A DNA stretch of 64,000 nt, taken from Laguncularia racemosa (taxonomy: Eukaryota > Streptophyta > Magnoliopsida > Myrtales > Combretaceae). Under the pieces are notes generated by a model. The model was not told the DNA's origin, did not search any database, and saw nothing but the letters and a program-made list of their open reading frames with translations. Of this stretch, positions 25,592 to 36,800 are shown in pieces. The translations under genes were made by a program, and so were the position numbers. The stretch's first letter is position 1, and every line of letters starts with the position of its first letter. The stretch is taken from assembly GCA_037954665.1 (NCBI GenBank), contig JBBMOL010000134.1, positions 930,001 through 994,000 of the forward strand, read 5' to 3'.

Positions 25592-25606
25592 TTACGTTTG
25601 GCTCAT
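25592..25606 (-). other. Minimal upstream ORF in the RING-gene leader (4 codons)
   Basis: In the putative 5'UTR the reverse strand carries ATG AGC CAA ACG TAA, a four-codon ORF about 110 bases upstream of the main start. It could lower translation of the main frame. It would be removed if a short leader intron is spliced here: a GTAAAG lies at its end, and a TTTTAG acceptor-like site lies close to the start codon. Whether it is in the transcript is not known. Confidence 0.4.
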
Positions 25607-25824
25607 GGTTGCTGTTGGTGTTGGGAAGGGTTGGGTTGTTATTGTTGGGGGAGGTGTGGTTTGTGGCATGTGGGTGTGGGTGTGGGTGTGGGGTGTTGTG
25701 CTGCCGTCCTAGGAAGGCGTTTTGTTTGATATGAGTTTAAGGAACATGAAAGGAAACACAAAGGTGGTGGTTTTGTCATGTGGAGTGGGGTTTGGTTTTG
25801 GTTCCGGTTCTGGTTCTGGTTCAT

Positions 25825-25832
25825 TTATATAC
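25825..25832 (-). promoter_or_regulatory. TATA box of the RING-finger gene
   Basis: The reverse strand reads TATATAAATG, preceded by a CT-rich tract (the GA run at 25845-25861 on the + strand). A TATA box here puts transcription start near 25795, giving a leader of about 315 bases. The leader has ACCAGAACC-like repeats and CACCCACACC-type runs. The position and composition fit a plant promoter; the start site is inferred. Confidence 0.55.
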
Positions 25833-25844
25833 ATCACAGAGATA

Positions 25845-25861
25845 GAGAGAGAGAGAGAGAG
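25845..25861. repeat. (GA)n microsatellite in the RING-gene promoter
   Basis: This is a pure GA run of about 17 bases, CT on the gene's coding strand, just upstream of the TATA box. Such GAGA-type tracts are common in plant core promoters. Confidence 0.85.
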
Positions 25862-26816
25862 GATGCGTTGAATTAATAGTAGCAGTAAGAATAGGAAAAG
25901 GAATTGACTGGATTGGATGGATTTGAAGTAACTGAAATTTTTTATTTAAAGAGAGTTAGATTTGGCGGTTTCCTCTCGGTTTTCTATTTTGATGGACATG
26001 CATCAGCCTTTTCAACTATCTTTATGCAGGAAAATGTGCTAAGGTTTTATTGTTCAAATATTAATTGAGTTTTTTAAATAATTTATCATTAATTCAACCA
26101 ATTTTTGAAGATTTCAAATAATATGTTGAATTTAATGCTTTTGGCAGTTTTACACTCTTTTTGTTATCTTACTACACGTATTCAATAGACTTCCCATACC
26201 AGATAAGGATGATGTGGGATACTAAATTAAAAAGAGAGAGAATAAAAATGAAAATAATGCATCAAAAGTTGTAAAATTTTAAAACATTCATAATTGAGTA
26301 TAAAAATTTTAACTGCATTTTATGATCAAATACTTAAAGCTTAAAAAAATACAATATACTTTAATATTTTTTTAAGCATTCCTCATTGAAGATACTTGAT
26401 ACATTACCTATACTGAGGGAAAAAAAATTGTTTATAATAATATGTCATGAATTTGGATAAATGATTAACAAAAATTAATAATACTTAAAATACGTGATAT
26501 ATTATATCATTTGGATAAATGGTATTTATATGATATATTATACCATTTAAACTCTTATCATGTTAAGAACCTTTATGGAATATTTAGGCTATCCCCAATG
26601 CTAAGAATCTCATTTAAAATTCATAAATACTATGCTAATATCTTAAGAAACTCTCTTTAAAAAAAAATCACTTTTCTTATGATTCTTAAAACAAACTCTT
26701 TAATCATTCATTTATATTATTTATACCATCTACAATATAAAAAAAATATAAAAGGAGAAAAGAAAAAGGAAAGAACTGCAAAAAGTTAAAGAAACTCCCA
26801 TTGAAAAGCACAATAA
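25862..26816. other. Promoter-proximal and AT-rich intergenic sequence
   Basis: The right flank of the RING gene promoter passes into AT-rich DNA. Near 26460-26550 the words TTTGGATAAATG and GATATATTATA each occur twice in a short-range repeat. No gene is seen. Confidence 0.4.
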
Positions 26817-27168
26817 CACTCCGTTTGGAATAAGGGGACTACTTAGGATGGAAATAAAGTACTAAAAATAATCAAATGGAAAGAAAAATGGAAGGAAAGA
26901 ATTATCTTAATTTTTTTTATTTGGATAGAGGAAAGGGAGAATGAAGAAATGAAGAAATATGGAGGGGATGCTTTTAAAAATAGCATTTAAAAATATTTTT
27001 TATTAGGCAATTACATTATTATCCTTAGTAACAAGAAATTGAAAAGGAAAGGCTACTTTTGAAATTCCAACACTTTTTTCTTCTCCTAATCACTCGTGTT
27101 TAGAAGGGGGGTGGTTTCCTCTTGATTCCATCTCCTCCAATTCTCCTTCAATTACCAAACAAAGGAAA
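26817..27168. mobile_element. Possible MITE with CTCCGTTTGGAA-type ends
   Basis: The left end CACTCCGTTTGGAATAAG and the right end, which reads CCTTTGTTTGGTAATTG on the reverse strand, are imperfect inverted repeats about 350 bases apart. The TTTGG-containing ends resemble those of small hAT-like or Harbinger-like MITEs. No target duplication could be fixed and there is no coding sequence. Confidence 0.3.
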
Positions 27169-27226
27169 GTTTTTTTGAAATTTGACTTTCTTCTTATTTA
27201 TCCTCAGCTTCCCCTTCATGGTGTAA

Positions 27227-27709
27227 GGGTTCATTTACTTTCAAGAATAAAATAGATGAAGAATAAAAAATTTATTCATTAAGAATGACTTTTATTATAA
27301 TAAGTTAGAAATCAATATTATAGTGTTTACTTTTTATAGTTTTTATTACAAGGGGTATTTATTCTAATATTTATCCTATCTCATTAATTACAATATTCAA
27401 TTGGGAATATGACAAAAAATATCAATTTGTCCTTATTTAGTTATTGTATAATATAATCAACAACTATTTATCAAGGGTACGATTGTCCATTACTTAAACT
27501 TTTTATTTTCTACAAAGAGAATAAAAAATATCATCCTACAAATGATAATAAGTATTTCATACAAAAAGGAGATAGAAAAGTTACCTGAAATAAAAATCCA
27601 CGAACCAATTTATAAGCAAACAAGATAATAAAAAGTATTCTAGAAATAATTATTTCATTCTTAGGTTATTACTTTCAAGTAAGCACTTACCTCAAAATAA
27701 ATGAAACCC
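27227..27709. mobile_element. Probable MITE with GGGTTCATTTA inverted ends
   Basis: The left end starts GGGTTCATTTACTTTCAAG. The right end, read on the reverse strand, starts GGGTTTCATTTATTTTGAGG. The 480-base AT-rich interior has no open frame. The ends and size fit a non-autonomous DNA transposon. I could not confirm a target-site duplication. Confidence 0.45.
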
Positions 27710-28097
27710 AAGTAGTGTGCATTAGGGATGACCTTATGCATTGAAGGGTATTCTTCAAGAGGTTAGGGTCCTTAGATAAGGAACCTAAAAAGTGACTTAT
27801 TTTTCAATATTGTTTTAGTTGAAGTGTTGCAATATGCATCTCATAAATAATATAAATAAAATTTAAAGAACTTTGTTTAAGAATCTTAAGAATAAAATGG
27901 AGAGACTTTTAAATAAGATAGTTTCTTAAAATTTTAACGTAGTACTTAAAGACCCTAAATCAGGTCCTTAGTATTATAGACAACCTTTATATGTCTCATA
28001 GTATTGAGAAGATAAGTTGCTTTAGTAAAATTAATTTTATTAAAAATAATGAAAATTCTAAAAATAAAAGGTAAATTGATGCCAAATTTTACCCTAC

Positions 28098-28530
28098 TAC
28101 CAAAGGAGGTAGACCAACCATTAAAGGTTATCACTATGGTCACATCTTAGGGTAGGTTGTGTTTGTGATCAATCATTAAGGGATGGTATCAAGTACCCTA
28201 ACACTAAGGGGGTAGACCAGCTATTGAAGGTCGTCGCCATGGTTACCTCTTAAGGTTGGTTGTATTCGTGATTAACCATTAATGGGATGGTATCAAGGTG
28301 GATCATTAGACATTCTTGCAATTTTTTTTATCTAAAGAAGGGATATTACATTTTTCTTTATTCCCACCAAAGGAGTAGACTAGCCATTGAAGGTTCTCAC
28401 CATGGTTACCTCTTAAGGTAGGTTGTGCTTGTGATCAACCATTAATTGGATGGTATTAAGGTAGATCATTAGACATCCTTGCAATTTTTTTGTCCATAAA
28501 AGGGATATTACGCTTTTCTTTACTAGGCAT
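28098..28530. repeat. Three-copy imperfect direct repeat
   Basis: A block containing GTAGACCAACCATTAAAGG, then ATGGT-ACCTCTTA, then GGTTGTGTTTGTGAT and GGATGGTATCAAG, occurs three times, starting near 28098, 28204 and 28368. Copies two and three share a longer unit that also includes GATCATTAGACAT and AAGGGATATTAC. Spacing is about 106 and 164 bases, so copy one is truncated on its right. Divergence is moderate. Confidence 0.75.
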
Positions 28531-29376
28531 AAAAATTTCTTTTCTTTTATATTTTGAGGCCATATTGGGTAGTTCATTGCATTACATAAGTCATTATCAC
28601 AATCTAATAGGTCCTTAATCTATTTACTCTCAATTAGGGGTGAGTGAATAATTTTATTAAAACTTGTGCCATATTTGACCCTGTTTAATTAGGTAGATTA
28701 TAAGTAGATGATTAAAGCTCACATAGTAGATTTCAAATACTGTCCTCCGAGACCTACTCTTATTAGGTGGGGTATGGGTATAATATTTTTACATTAAATC
28801 TACACCAATATTTGTATTTTAATATAGACATAGAGTATATATTCTAAAATACCTTATACTAATCTTAAAAAATAAACTAACAATATTAAATATAATACAA
28901 TGCTACATCTTTACTTAAACATATAGTTGCTACCTTCTACAAAAATAAAAATATTTATAGCTTAAGCCCATCTATCTATTACAAACCCTAACGCCATTCA
29001 AGAATTCATAATTCCTACTTGCTTCCCTTTGTGCTAGGTTGAATTTGATTTAACCTACTATGATTGGTATTACTTTAGCCAAAGCTACATTTGAGACAAA
29101 GGGTGACCTTATGATTGTACAAATAACAGTCATCTATAGTAGGATGGTGCTATATGTACAGCTCCTTCTATTTGTATAGACAATAAGATGTTAAGAAAGA
29201 ACTTAATTTAACAAAAATTTGCCTATCCTTTGTTACAAATTTGTTTATACAAAAAAAAAAAAAATACATTATAATTTTGTGATAGTATCACATCATGAAT
29301 TAATGAATGTACTATTTATAAAATTATAAAAATGTTAACAGACGATGAGGAATTTAACTAAAACTTTAATATTTTA

Positions 29377-29620
29377 AAAATTAATAGGTATCGGAATCAA
29401 AGCTAAAGAATTAATACTTATAAACTATATATATAAAGAATAGCAAGATCTTATGCTTTATTTTGGTTCAGCTCTAATCTCAACTGTAGATCCTTATTAT
29501 AAAAATTAATGGGTCTCAAATTCAAAACTAAAAAATTGATACGTATAAGATATATAAAGTATAGCAAAATCTTATCCTATATTTATCCGGTTTAGCTCTA
29601 ACATCAACCGTAGATCCTTA
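29377..29620. repeat. Two-copy tandem duplication, period about 125
   Basis: The unit AAAATTAATAGGT ... AAGAATTAATACTTATAA ... TAGCAAGATCTTAT ... CAACTGTAGATCCTTA starts at 29377 and recurs from 29502, with roughly one difference per six or seven bases and small gaps. It is an older duplication than the one at 13692. Confidence 0.7.
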
Positions 29621-32352
29621 GGCAGTCGATTAGTCTTTTATCGGGATAGCTAGGACTCCAACAATTTCCTTTTTTAGTTTTCATTTTAATCATATACCTT
29701 TTATAATATAATTAATTATTTGAATGAAAAATTTATTTTGCTAAGCTGATATGCGCATTTGTGCTATGTAGTGGAGATGTAGAATATATTAAATTATATC
29801 ATAGCAACGACATCCGACATGTTAGGACTTTATTATTTGTTTTTTAAAATATTTTAAACTTGACAACTCAAATTAATAAGTTTTACCGTCCATCCATTAT
29901 TAGTATTATTATCCTATGCTAAATTAAAAAAAAGAAACATCCATACAGTTGTTTTTGTGTTGTTAATATTTTTCAACAATTTATGTATAAAGCTTTTTTC
30001 TTTTTATATATCCAATCCTTAGTTATACATAAAATTATTATTTATATTTTTAATTAATATTTAATGTATTTGATGTTGTGAAAGCTACATACGAATCTCG
30101 AGTACAGCGTCTAATAATATCAGTAATTCGGGAGCAGACTTCGCTGCCATAGTCACCGCTTCCCCATGTTTATTCATTGTTCACCGCTTGCCTACGTTTA
30201 CCAGATAAGGTTATGCATACGTTACAAACGGGTGCTCAGATTTTCTCCATAAACACACAGACCAATAAAGAGTGGGACGGTGATTGTGTGTAATGTCATG
30301 TGTTCATCTGTTGGAAGTAGTAAAGAGAGAGAGAGAGAGAAGACGACGACGTACACATGCAGATTTTGTGACTGAGCCATCGGGTCAGACATCACAGGGA
30401 GGAAGAGGGACTAGTGAAAGGAAGGCGTTTCTTTCTTTGAATGGGAAAAGTTGAAGACCGTGTGGTAGGAAGAGAAAGAAATAACAGAGAAGCTTACACC
30501 TTTGTGATGTGAATGCAGGAAAAAAGAAGTGATGAAGGGTCAGTTTTTTTTAACTTTTATTTTTATGAAGAGAGAGAAAAAGCAGAGAAATGATTCCACA
30601 GGTGTTTGTCAGTTTTAGTCATTTGGAAAGGCTGAAACGACTTGATTGATGATTTTGTTATTGATGTTTTAAATGTTTCATTTCTTCTATGATTATGAAT
30701 GAGTTTCTCTTTTCAGAAGCTGACATAAACCATTCTTTAGCCAGGTTAGGTAGGATTTGATTTGGAAAAGTTAAAACTTTACTTGTATTTTCCATTAAAT
30801 TACTTTCTTGATTAATGGGCACTTTGGCCATCTTTTAATGGATGTTTCTTTCCGCGAATCCCCTAAAAAAAAAGGTTGAAGCAAACGTGGGTTCGTGTTG
30901 GTAGTAAATGAGTAGTAAGAAAACAGGACAATATTGAGTATAAACTCGATCCGCGTTAAAATTTTAAGTTCGAGTTAAATTTAATTCAACTCTTTTAGTC
31001 TCAATTGATTTTAAAAACATACTTTATCTAATTACTATAATATTAAAGTCTAAACTCCATTTAAATTAGATAATATTTAAATTTAATTCAAGTTTGATTA
31101 AGTTTATAAAACTGTTATATATTATTAATATAAAATCCTAATTTAACAAATCACTCGAGTAACTCAAACTTAAGTTAAATTAGCTATGATAGAATCAAAT
31201 TCACATAAATATTAAATCAAATCTAATAATTTATAATTACAATAGAGAGAACTTTTTCACCCAAAAAAAATAATCTCTTTATTTATATTTTTTTTTCTTG
31301 ACTTTAAAAGGTGTCATTTTTTTATTTTTTATTTTTGCTAGTAAAAGCATGGGGTTTCCTTATCATCTTTAATGCCAAGTTTTTTTTTTTTTTAAAATAA
31401 CTTTAAGTGCCATCAAAGACTTTAAAAGAGCTCTCTCATTAAAGTACCTCGCCATTTAAGTGGTGGTACCTTTTAAATAAGCTCCTTACTTTAATTTTAT
31501 ATTCATAGAAGGATTACTTTAATTTAAATAAGAGTAATATTTTATGTCTTAGAATTTGTATTCAAGGAGCCCACTTTGATGATTGAAGGTTCCTTAAGAG
31601 ACTTCTTACTCTTGCTTTAAATAAGTTTATTAGGATGAAATGAAATAGTTATAATTTGTTGCAAAGTTGTTATTGCATATGATTTGTAAAATAATTATTC
31701 TAAAATATCCATGTTACTACAAAATAAAAAATTATAATTCCTTCTTAAGACTTAGAATAACTATTATTTTTTTTCTTGATTTTTTTTTAACTTCATCTAT
31801 GAGATTCTAACCTATTAGTCAAGTCATAAATTAGGACAAGAGCGTATTAGTAATTATAACTATATTTGTAATTTATTACTTGTGCTATTTTAAATGCGAC
31901 CAAATTAAATACATATTCTCAAATCATTTTCATTTTTTTTTTTTGCAGGATGGGAGTATATATAAACGGAAATAAACGAGGAATTAGCTTAATTGCATAA
32001 TTACAAATTAACAAACACTTGAAGGCCCTATGCAATTCCAAAGGAGTTTTTTTCTCCTTCTAATTACAAAATAAATTTAAATCTTGCTTAATAAAGATGC
32101 CACAAAAACTAGTGGAATGAAAAACAAGCATTCACCATCCTTACAAAAGGAATACTCTTAAATAATGTATTTAAAAAAAAATTGTGAAATAGTGTACCTA
32201 AAAAAATTATTTAAAAAATAAATTGCAAAAGTGTGGATCGAGTTTGTGCCTTCATTGCAATTTTTTTAATCATTGAAAAAAAATTATGAAAAATCATGAA
32301 ATTCACACTCCTTTATGCTTTTTTTTTTTTTATAATTTACAAAAAAAAAATT
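29621..32352. other. Intergenic; one GA-rich, promoter-like block near 30.1-30.7 kb
   Basis: This is mostly AT-rich with no coding match. Between about 30100 and 30560 composition is more balanced, with a GA run near 30324-30341 followed by GACGACGACG. It looks like promoter or leader DNA, but no open frame follows on either strand. The stretch 30940-31220 holds a member of a diffuse repeat family (see findings). Confidence 0.4.
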
Positions 32353-32847
32353 GATATTAATGCGATTTACTTTTCTAACTTTAAAGAATCATAACTTTTC
32401 ACTTTTATGAAGTTATAAAATCCATAATATATTTAAAGAGACTGATTTGAGTCTACCATAGTTGTGACCAAACTACGTTGCCATTTGGTATGTTATGAGG
32501 GTGAAATTGTAATGTTTTCATGGCCTGGTGACTGAATTGATTAAAAAAAAAGAGACAAAGTTTATGAAAAAACATGATTTTTGTACCCCTTATGCTTTTT
32601 TTTTTTTGTATATTATAAGATAAAGCATAAGGAGTGTGAAAATCATGATTTTTCATAAACTTTGTCTTTTTTTTTAATTAATTCAATAACTAGTAGGATG
32701 TGAAAATATAGTAATTTCACCCTCATGAAAATATAGTATAGCAATAGACTCAGATTGGTCTTTTTTAATATATTATGGGTTTCGCAACTCTATACGAACG
32801 AAAAATTATAACTTTTCAAAATTAGACCAGCAAATTGCATTAAAACC
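32353..32847. repeat. Long inverted repeat (arms about 240 bases), MITE or hairpin locus
   Basis: Left-arm words recur in reverse complement on the right in mirrored order. ATTAATGCGATTT near 32356 pairs with AAATTGCATTAAAA near 32832. CCATAATATATTTAAAGAGAC near 32420 pairs with a block near 32765. GAGGGTGAAATTGTAATG near 32499 pairs with a block near 32715. GACAAAGTTTATGAAAAA near 32554 pairs with a block near 32655. CCCCTTATGCTTT near 32586 pairs with AAAGCATAAGGAG near 32622. The loop is about 20 bases. A partial third copy of the inner arm lies at 32281-32330. No coding sequence. Confidence 0.8.
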
Positions 32848-34191
32848 TATACAATAGTGTCCATCCTAAAAACCTTAGAATATGGAAAATGCATTTTGAA
32901 AGAAAAATGTAATTTTCTAAAAAAATATGAATAATAATACGATCATGAAATTTTTAGATCGATTGAATGGTATGCCAAACCTGCGAAAAATAATTAATTG
33001 ATCATCTATCACGACGAATATTCAATCGATCTAAAGACCAAAACATGTAAATATCAATTAATCATGCTATGCAATTAAACACACTAATTGACACAAAATT
33101 AAACAATTAACATGATAAAAAAATACTAGAGCAAATAGAAACTATCAAAACCTAACCGGCAGGACATAAAATAAACTGTTAGTAAATAAATTTTTTATTA
33201 TTATTTATATATTTCTAATATTCTTTATTTTTATTTTAGATCAATTATTGAAATAAAAAATTGAACCAATTAAAGTAAAAATAAAATCAAAACTAAAAAG
33301 GAGTCACGCACGGGTTAGATGAGAGTTGGAGTCAAGCAAATGGGCTGGAGTTAGATGCGGGTTCCACGTCTCTTCCTAGCTACAAACGACAAACACAGTG
33401 CAACTCCTTCAATGGCTTCATTGGGTGTCTCTGGTGGTTGCTGAGGGCGAAGGGAATATTGACCAAGGCTTCTAAGTAGGGGTGAACACCGTTATGATGG
33501 TGGTTTGATTCCAGTTGCAGCAGCATTGCGGTTCCAAGATACCCAACGGCAACTAAACTAGGATCTTTGATCCAGAATATCATATAAACTATACTTTTGT
33601 TTGTAAGATGAATAATAGATCCGATATGACACTTGTTATGCTCCTAAATTTTCACATTCACATCCTGTGTCCACTAAAGTGGAAGAACCTTAGGGGCACA
33701 TAAATGTCATAGTTTCATTTAAATCTTCTTTTTAATCTAGAGACTATAGTTGGTTTTTTTTTTTTTTTATCTTAATGAGAAACACAACACTACCATTGTT
33801 CTTGTAGATGAGGTCCTTAAGGCATTGAATTTTTAATGAAGACCCTAATCCATAATGGTTCCAACTAAGGTAAATCATAGCTTCCTTGTTTTTGGCTAAT
33901 TACCATAGCCATCTTATTAAAGACCAATGATTGTGATAGGGGTGGAGATTAAGTTTTGAGGATTATTATTTGTTTGCAAAGAAGTGATTTCCCTTGATTT
34001 AAAAGAGGAGAATTTGGGTCTTTCTCCCTCTTAGTGACAAATTTCTTTGACGAAGATTTTGAGGAAGTGGTGGAGAGCTTAGGAACTCGATTGTGTAATA
34101 ATAAGGGGTAATCAAGATACATCCTGTTTGTAGGTATATGTTTCGAGGAGATAAGGTGGGTTGCTTGTGTTAAGAGATTAAGGTTACCTAT
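32848..34191. other. Intergenic, nothing assigned
   Basis: The block 33301-34190 has more even base composition and short open stretches on the reverse strand (33380-33583, 33949-34203), but none resembles a protein family I know. It may be old transposon DNA. Confidence 0.4.
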
Positions 34192-36000
34192 TGTAACACT
34201 CAAAAACCCAAGATGCTACAACCTACCACGTGTCTTTAAAAGGTAAAGACATGTTAAGGCTTTTAACTAACTCACACTACGTATCCTATAATAACTGTTA
34301 ACCACCATTGGAATAAATCAACTGACTTCATTTATGATGATCTAATTGAGTTTCATTACAAACCACAAAATGTTTTAAAGACAATCTTGATACATCATTA
34401 TATAAAACTAAAAACAGTTATGTTACTAACTAATTACTAAACTACCATTTTCCAACAATAATCAATCCTTCAGTGATGTCCCACAATTTCAATTTGTATT
34501 CCTTGCCTAGTCGTTATAGTAATAGTAATACTCTATATCACTCTCATCCTGCGCATATACACTAAGTCCTCGTCATAGGAGGTGTAATCATCTATACTTG
34601 TAAAAAAAAAAAACTGATCCTTGAAGGGTGAGTTAATGTTTAGAACGTATAACCCACAAACACATGCATATGATCAAATATAACTTAAGCCACATACACC
34701 AATGCAACAACAAAACAATCAAACAGTAGGTTATTATCTCATTTAATCTTTAAACAACAAAAGGGTACTCATATATATAAATATATATATTTATATATAG
34801 TATGGTGTTAGGAACTGCTACTACGGGCCCTAACACCTATGAGTCCTTAAATCTATCAAGTTATCTTAGTATGTAACTCCACAAGGGATACTATTACATA
34901 CCAATCAAGAGATGCCCCCTAAAGTTTTACCACTATGGGTGTTAAGGCCGAGTTAAGCACAATCAATAAGCAACTTAATCATATATAATAAAATCTTAAT
35001 TCCATTACTTCGACTAACTTAACAAGTACAAGCAACACACAAGATTACACATACCTGAAAGGGGCAATCTTAAACATGACTTGTCCTTACTTAGCAGTTA
35101 TACTAAAATTTGTCAAAGTATAGAACAATCAATCTTAGTATTAGTCTAAAGTATCATTTAAGTTACCTAATTTTATAACTTAGTTGTTATTGGATCACTT
35201 TCCTTACTTCAGTAAAATTTCTATGGTTGTATTAAGTGTTTAGGGTTAATGAAATTCAAATAATAAGAAAAGAAATCGAATAACAAAGGTTTTCAGGATA
35301 CACGATTGTGCATTAGGCTATGTACATGAGCATGGTAGGGAACACAGCCGTGTCCTGTGATCGGGTACCTTTCTGTATACTTTCATAATTTTACATACCC
35401 AAGTACATGGGTGTGTACTTAGCTACGAACTTCCTAACATGTTCTTTTCTTTTCTAAACAGTACGGATAGATACACGAGCATGTACATGGCCACATACCC
35501 CATTGTTCTACTGTAAATACTCTTCCTAATTCATCAAAATACAATTTCTTCAACCCTAGTTGTGATTTGACATCTCTAAATCTTAATTCATGATACTTTA
35601 TAATATACATATGTTAAATTATTTCAAATTGAACTACTTACTTGTAGAGATTTGCTCTAACAATCGAAGTCTCGTCCTAACCCTTACTTGTTCTATAGTG
35701 AAATTCTAAGAATTTAACCATTAGTCGTATTACATGTAAGTAAATAACGATCAAGAATCATTAATTGGTTTACTTATTATGTGTAACTTCATTAGATCAC
35801 AGGGTGTAGTAGTCGTTTTCTTCTTCTAAGGTTTTCCTTACTCAGGAGTACTATAGTGTAAAAAATGAAAAGGGTTAGGTTGATTAACGTTTGACCATTT
35901 TATACCTGTCTTGTAAAATAACTAAATTGCCCTCTATCTTAAATTTGTATTACTTTTATTTGCCTCTACCCTTCTATTATTTTATTTTTTTTCTTAGGTT
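34192..36000 (-). mobile_element. LTR-like tract of a Gypsy retrotransposon
   Basis: The left border starts TGTAACACTCAAAAACCC, so on the reverse strand the tract ends GTTTTTGAGTGTTACA, a common terminus of plant Gypsy LTRs. Inside are phrases such as ACACGGCTGTGTTCCC, CATGCTCATGTACAT and CCATGTACTTGGGTATG, the 'acacggccgtgt' wording typical of large Del/Tekay-type LTRs. The right border is not fixed. No partner LTR or pol is seen in the window, so it may be a solo or truncated LTR. Confidence 0.4.
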
Positions 36001-36329
36001 TTACATGTATTTGACAAAGTTATTGACTTCCTTAGGCTCACTAAAATGGGTAGGAGTGCCATGGTGGTTTTAAGGACAAGGAGTGATTGGTAGTGATCTA
36101 AAGTGTCTCGATGGGATGGTAAAAGAGGCAACTACATTAGGATGGGGTATGCCTAAATAATGAGCTCCACTTCTAGAATGTAGTTATGTGGTGGAACAAG
36201 TATTAGTAGGAGGGAACACACAAAAGCTTTGTTTGATATTCAACTTAGTACTTAAAATTAAGAAAGGAAGGATGACAATATGCCTTTGATGTGGCATCTA
36301 AGTAGGAAGAATGAGCATGTGATCTACTA

Positions 36330-36800
36330 ACAAGTATAACATCTCCATCCAAAACTAGTCTTAACACGTGTAACATGAAGCCAAGACCCATAACTTGTGG
36401 TAGGGCTCGGGTCTTAGCTACAGCCAGTAATTAAATGACCAAGTCTTTGTCATTTGAGACAGATACCATGTAGCCTCTCATAGATGAAATTGACCAAATA
36501 TTTTTGTGGAATGTTTTTGCTCACTTGAGTAACTATTTTTAGTGATTGATCACAATTCACATTACATGTCACTCTGTGAAAGCCTTTTCTTGCCCCACCT
36601 CTTAGTTTAGCTTGATCATAATCAATCACTTGACCTAGATACGCATTTATCTTTAGAGTGTCGTTGTCAGTCAACCAATCAAGCTTTAATTGTACCCAAA
36701 AAGGGCACACATCTAACTTCACATTCCTTACTTGTTCATGTGGTTCCCATAAATTTAAGACTAGCAACTAACCCATATGGTCCATCTCTTAATGCGTAGA
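36330..36800 (-). pseudogene. LINE ORF1 (DUF4283 plus zinc knuckle) remnant
   Basis: The reverse strand from 36767 reads LVLNLWEPHEQVRN, then PFWVQLKLDWLTDND, then LGQVIDYDQA and YERLHGIC. This is the RNA-binding DUF4283-type part of plant LINE ORF1 and its following segment (family: FWVQ..LP.., LG.V..VD, Y.RLP..C). Just beyond, near 36440-36410, comes LGHLITGCS, matching the zinc-knuckle GH..C pattern, with a stop where the second Cys region should be. The flanks are broken. No reverse transcriptase follows within reach. Confidence 0.6.

Noticed and set aside
25639..25824. 61-codon Asn/Gln-rich frame upstream of the RING gene as an uORF or gene
   Set aside because: Its ATG lies directly beside the TATA box, upstream of the expected transcription start, and the sequence is low-complexity.
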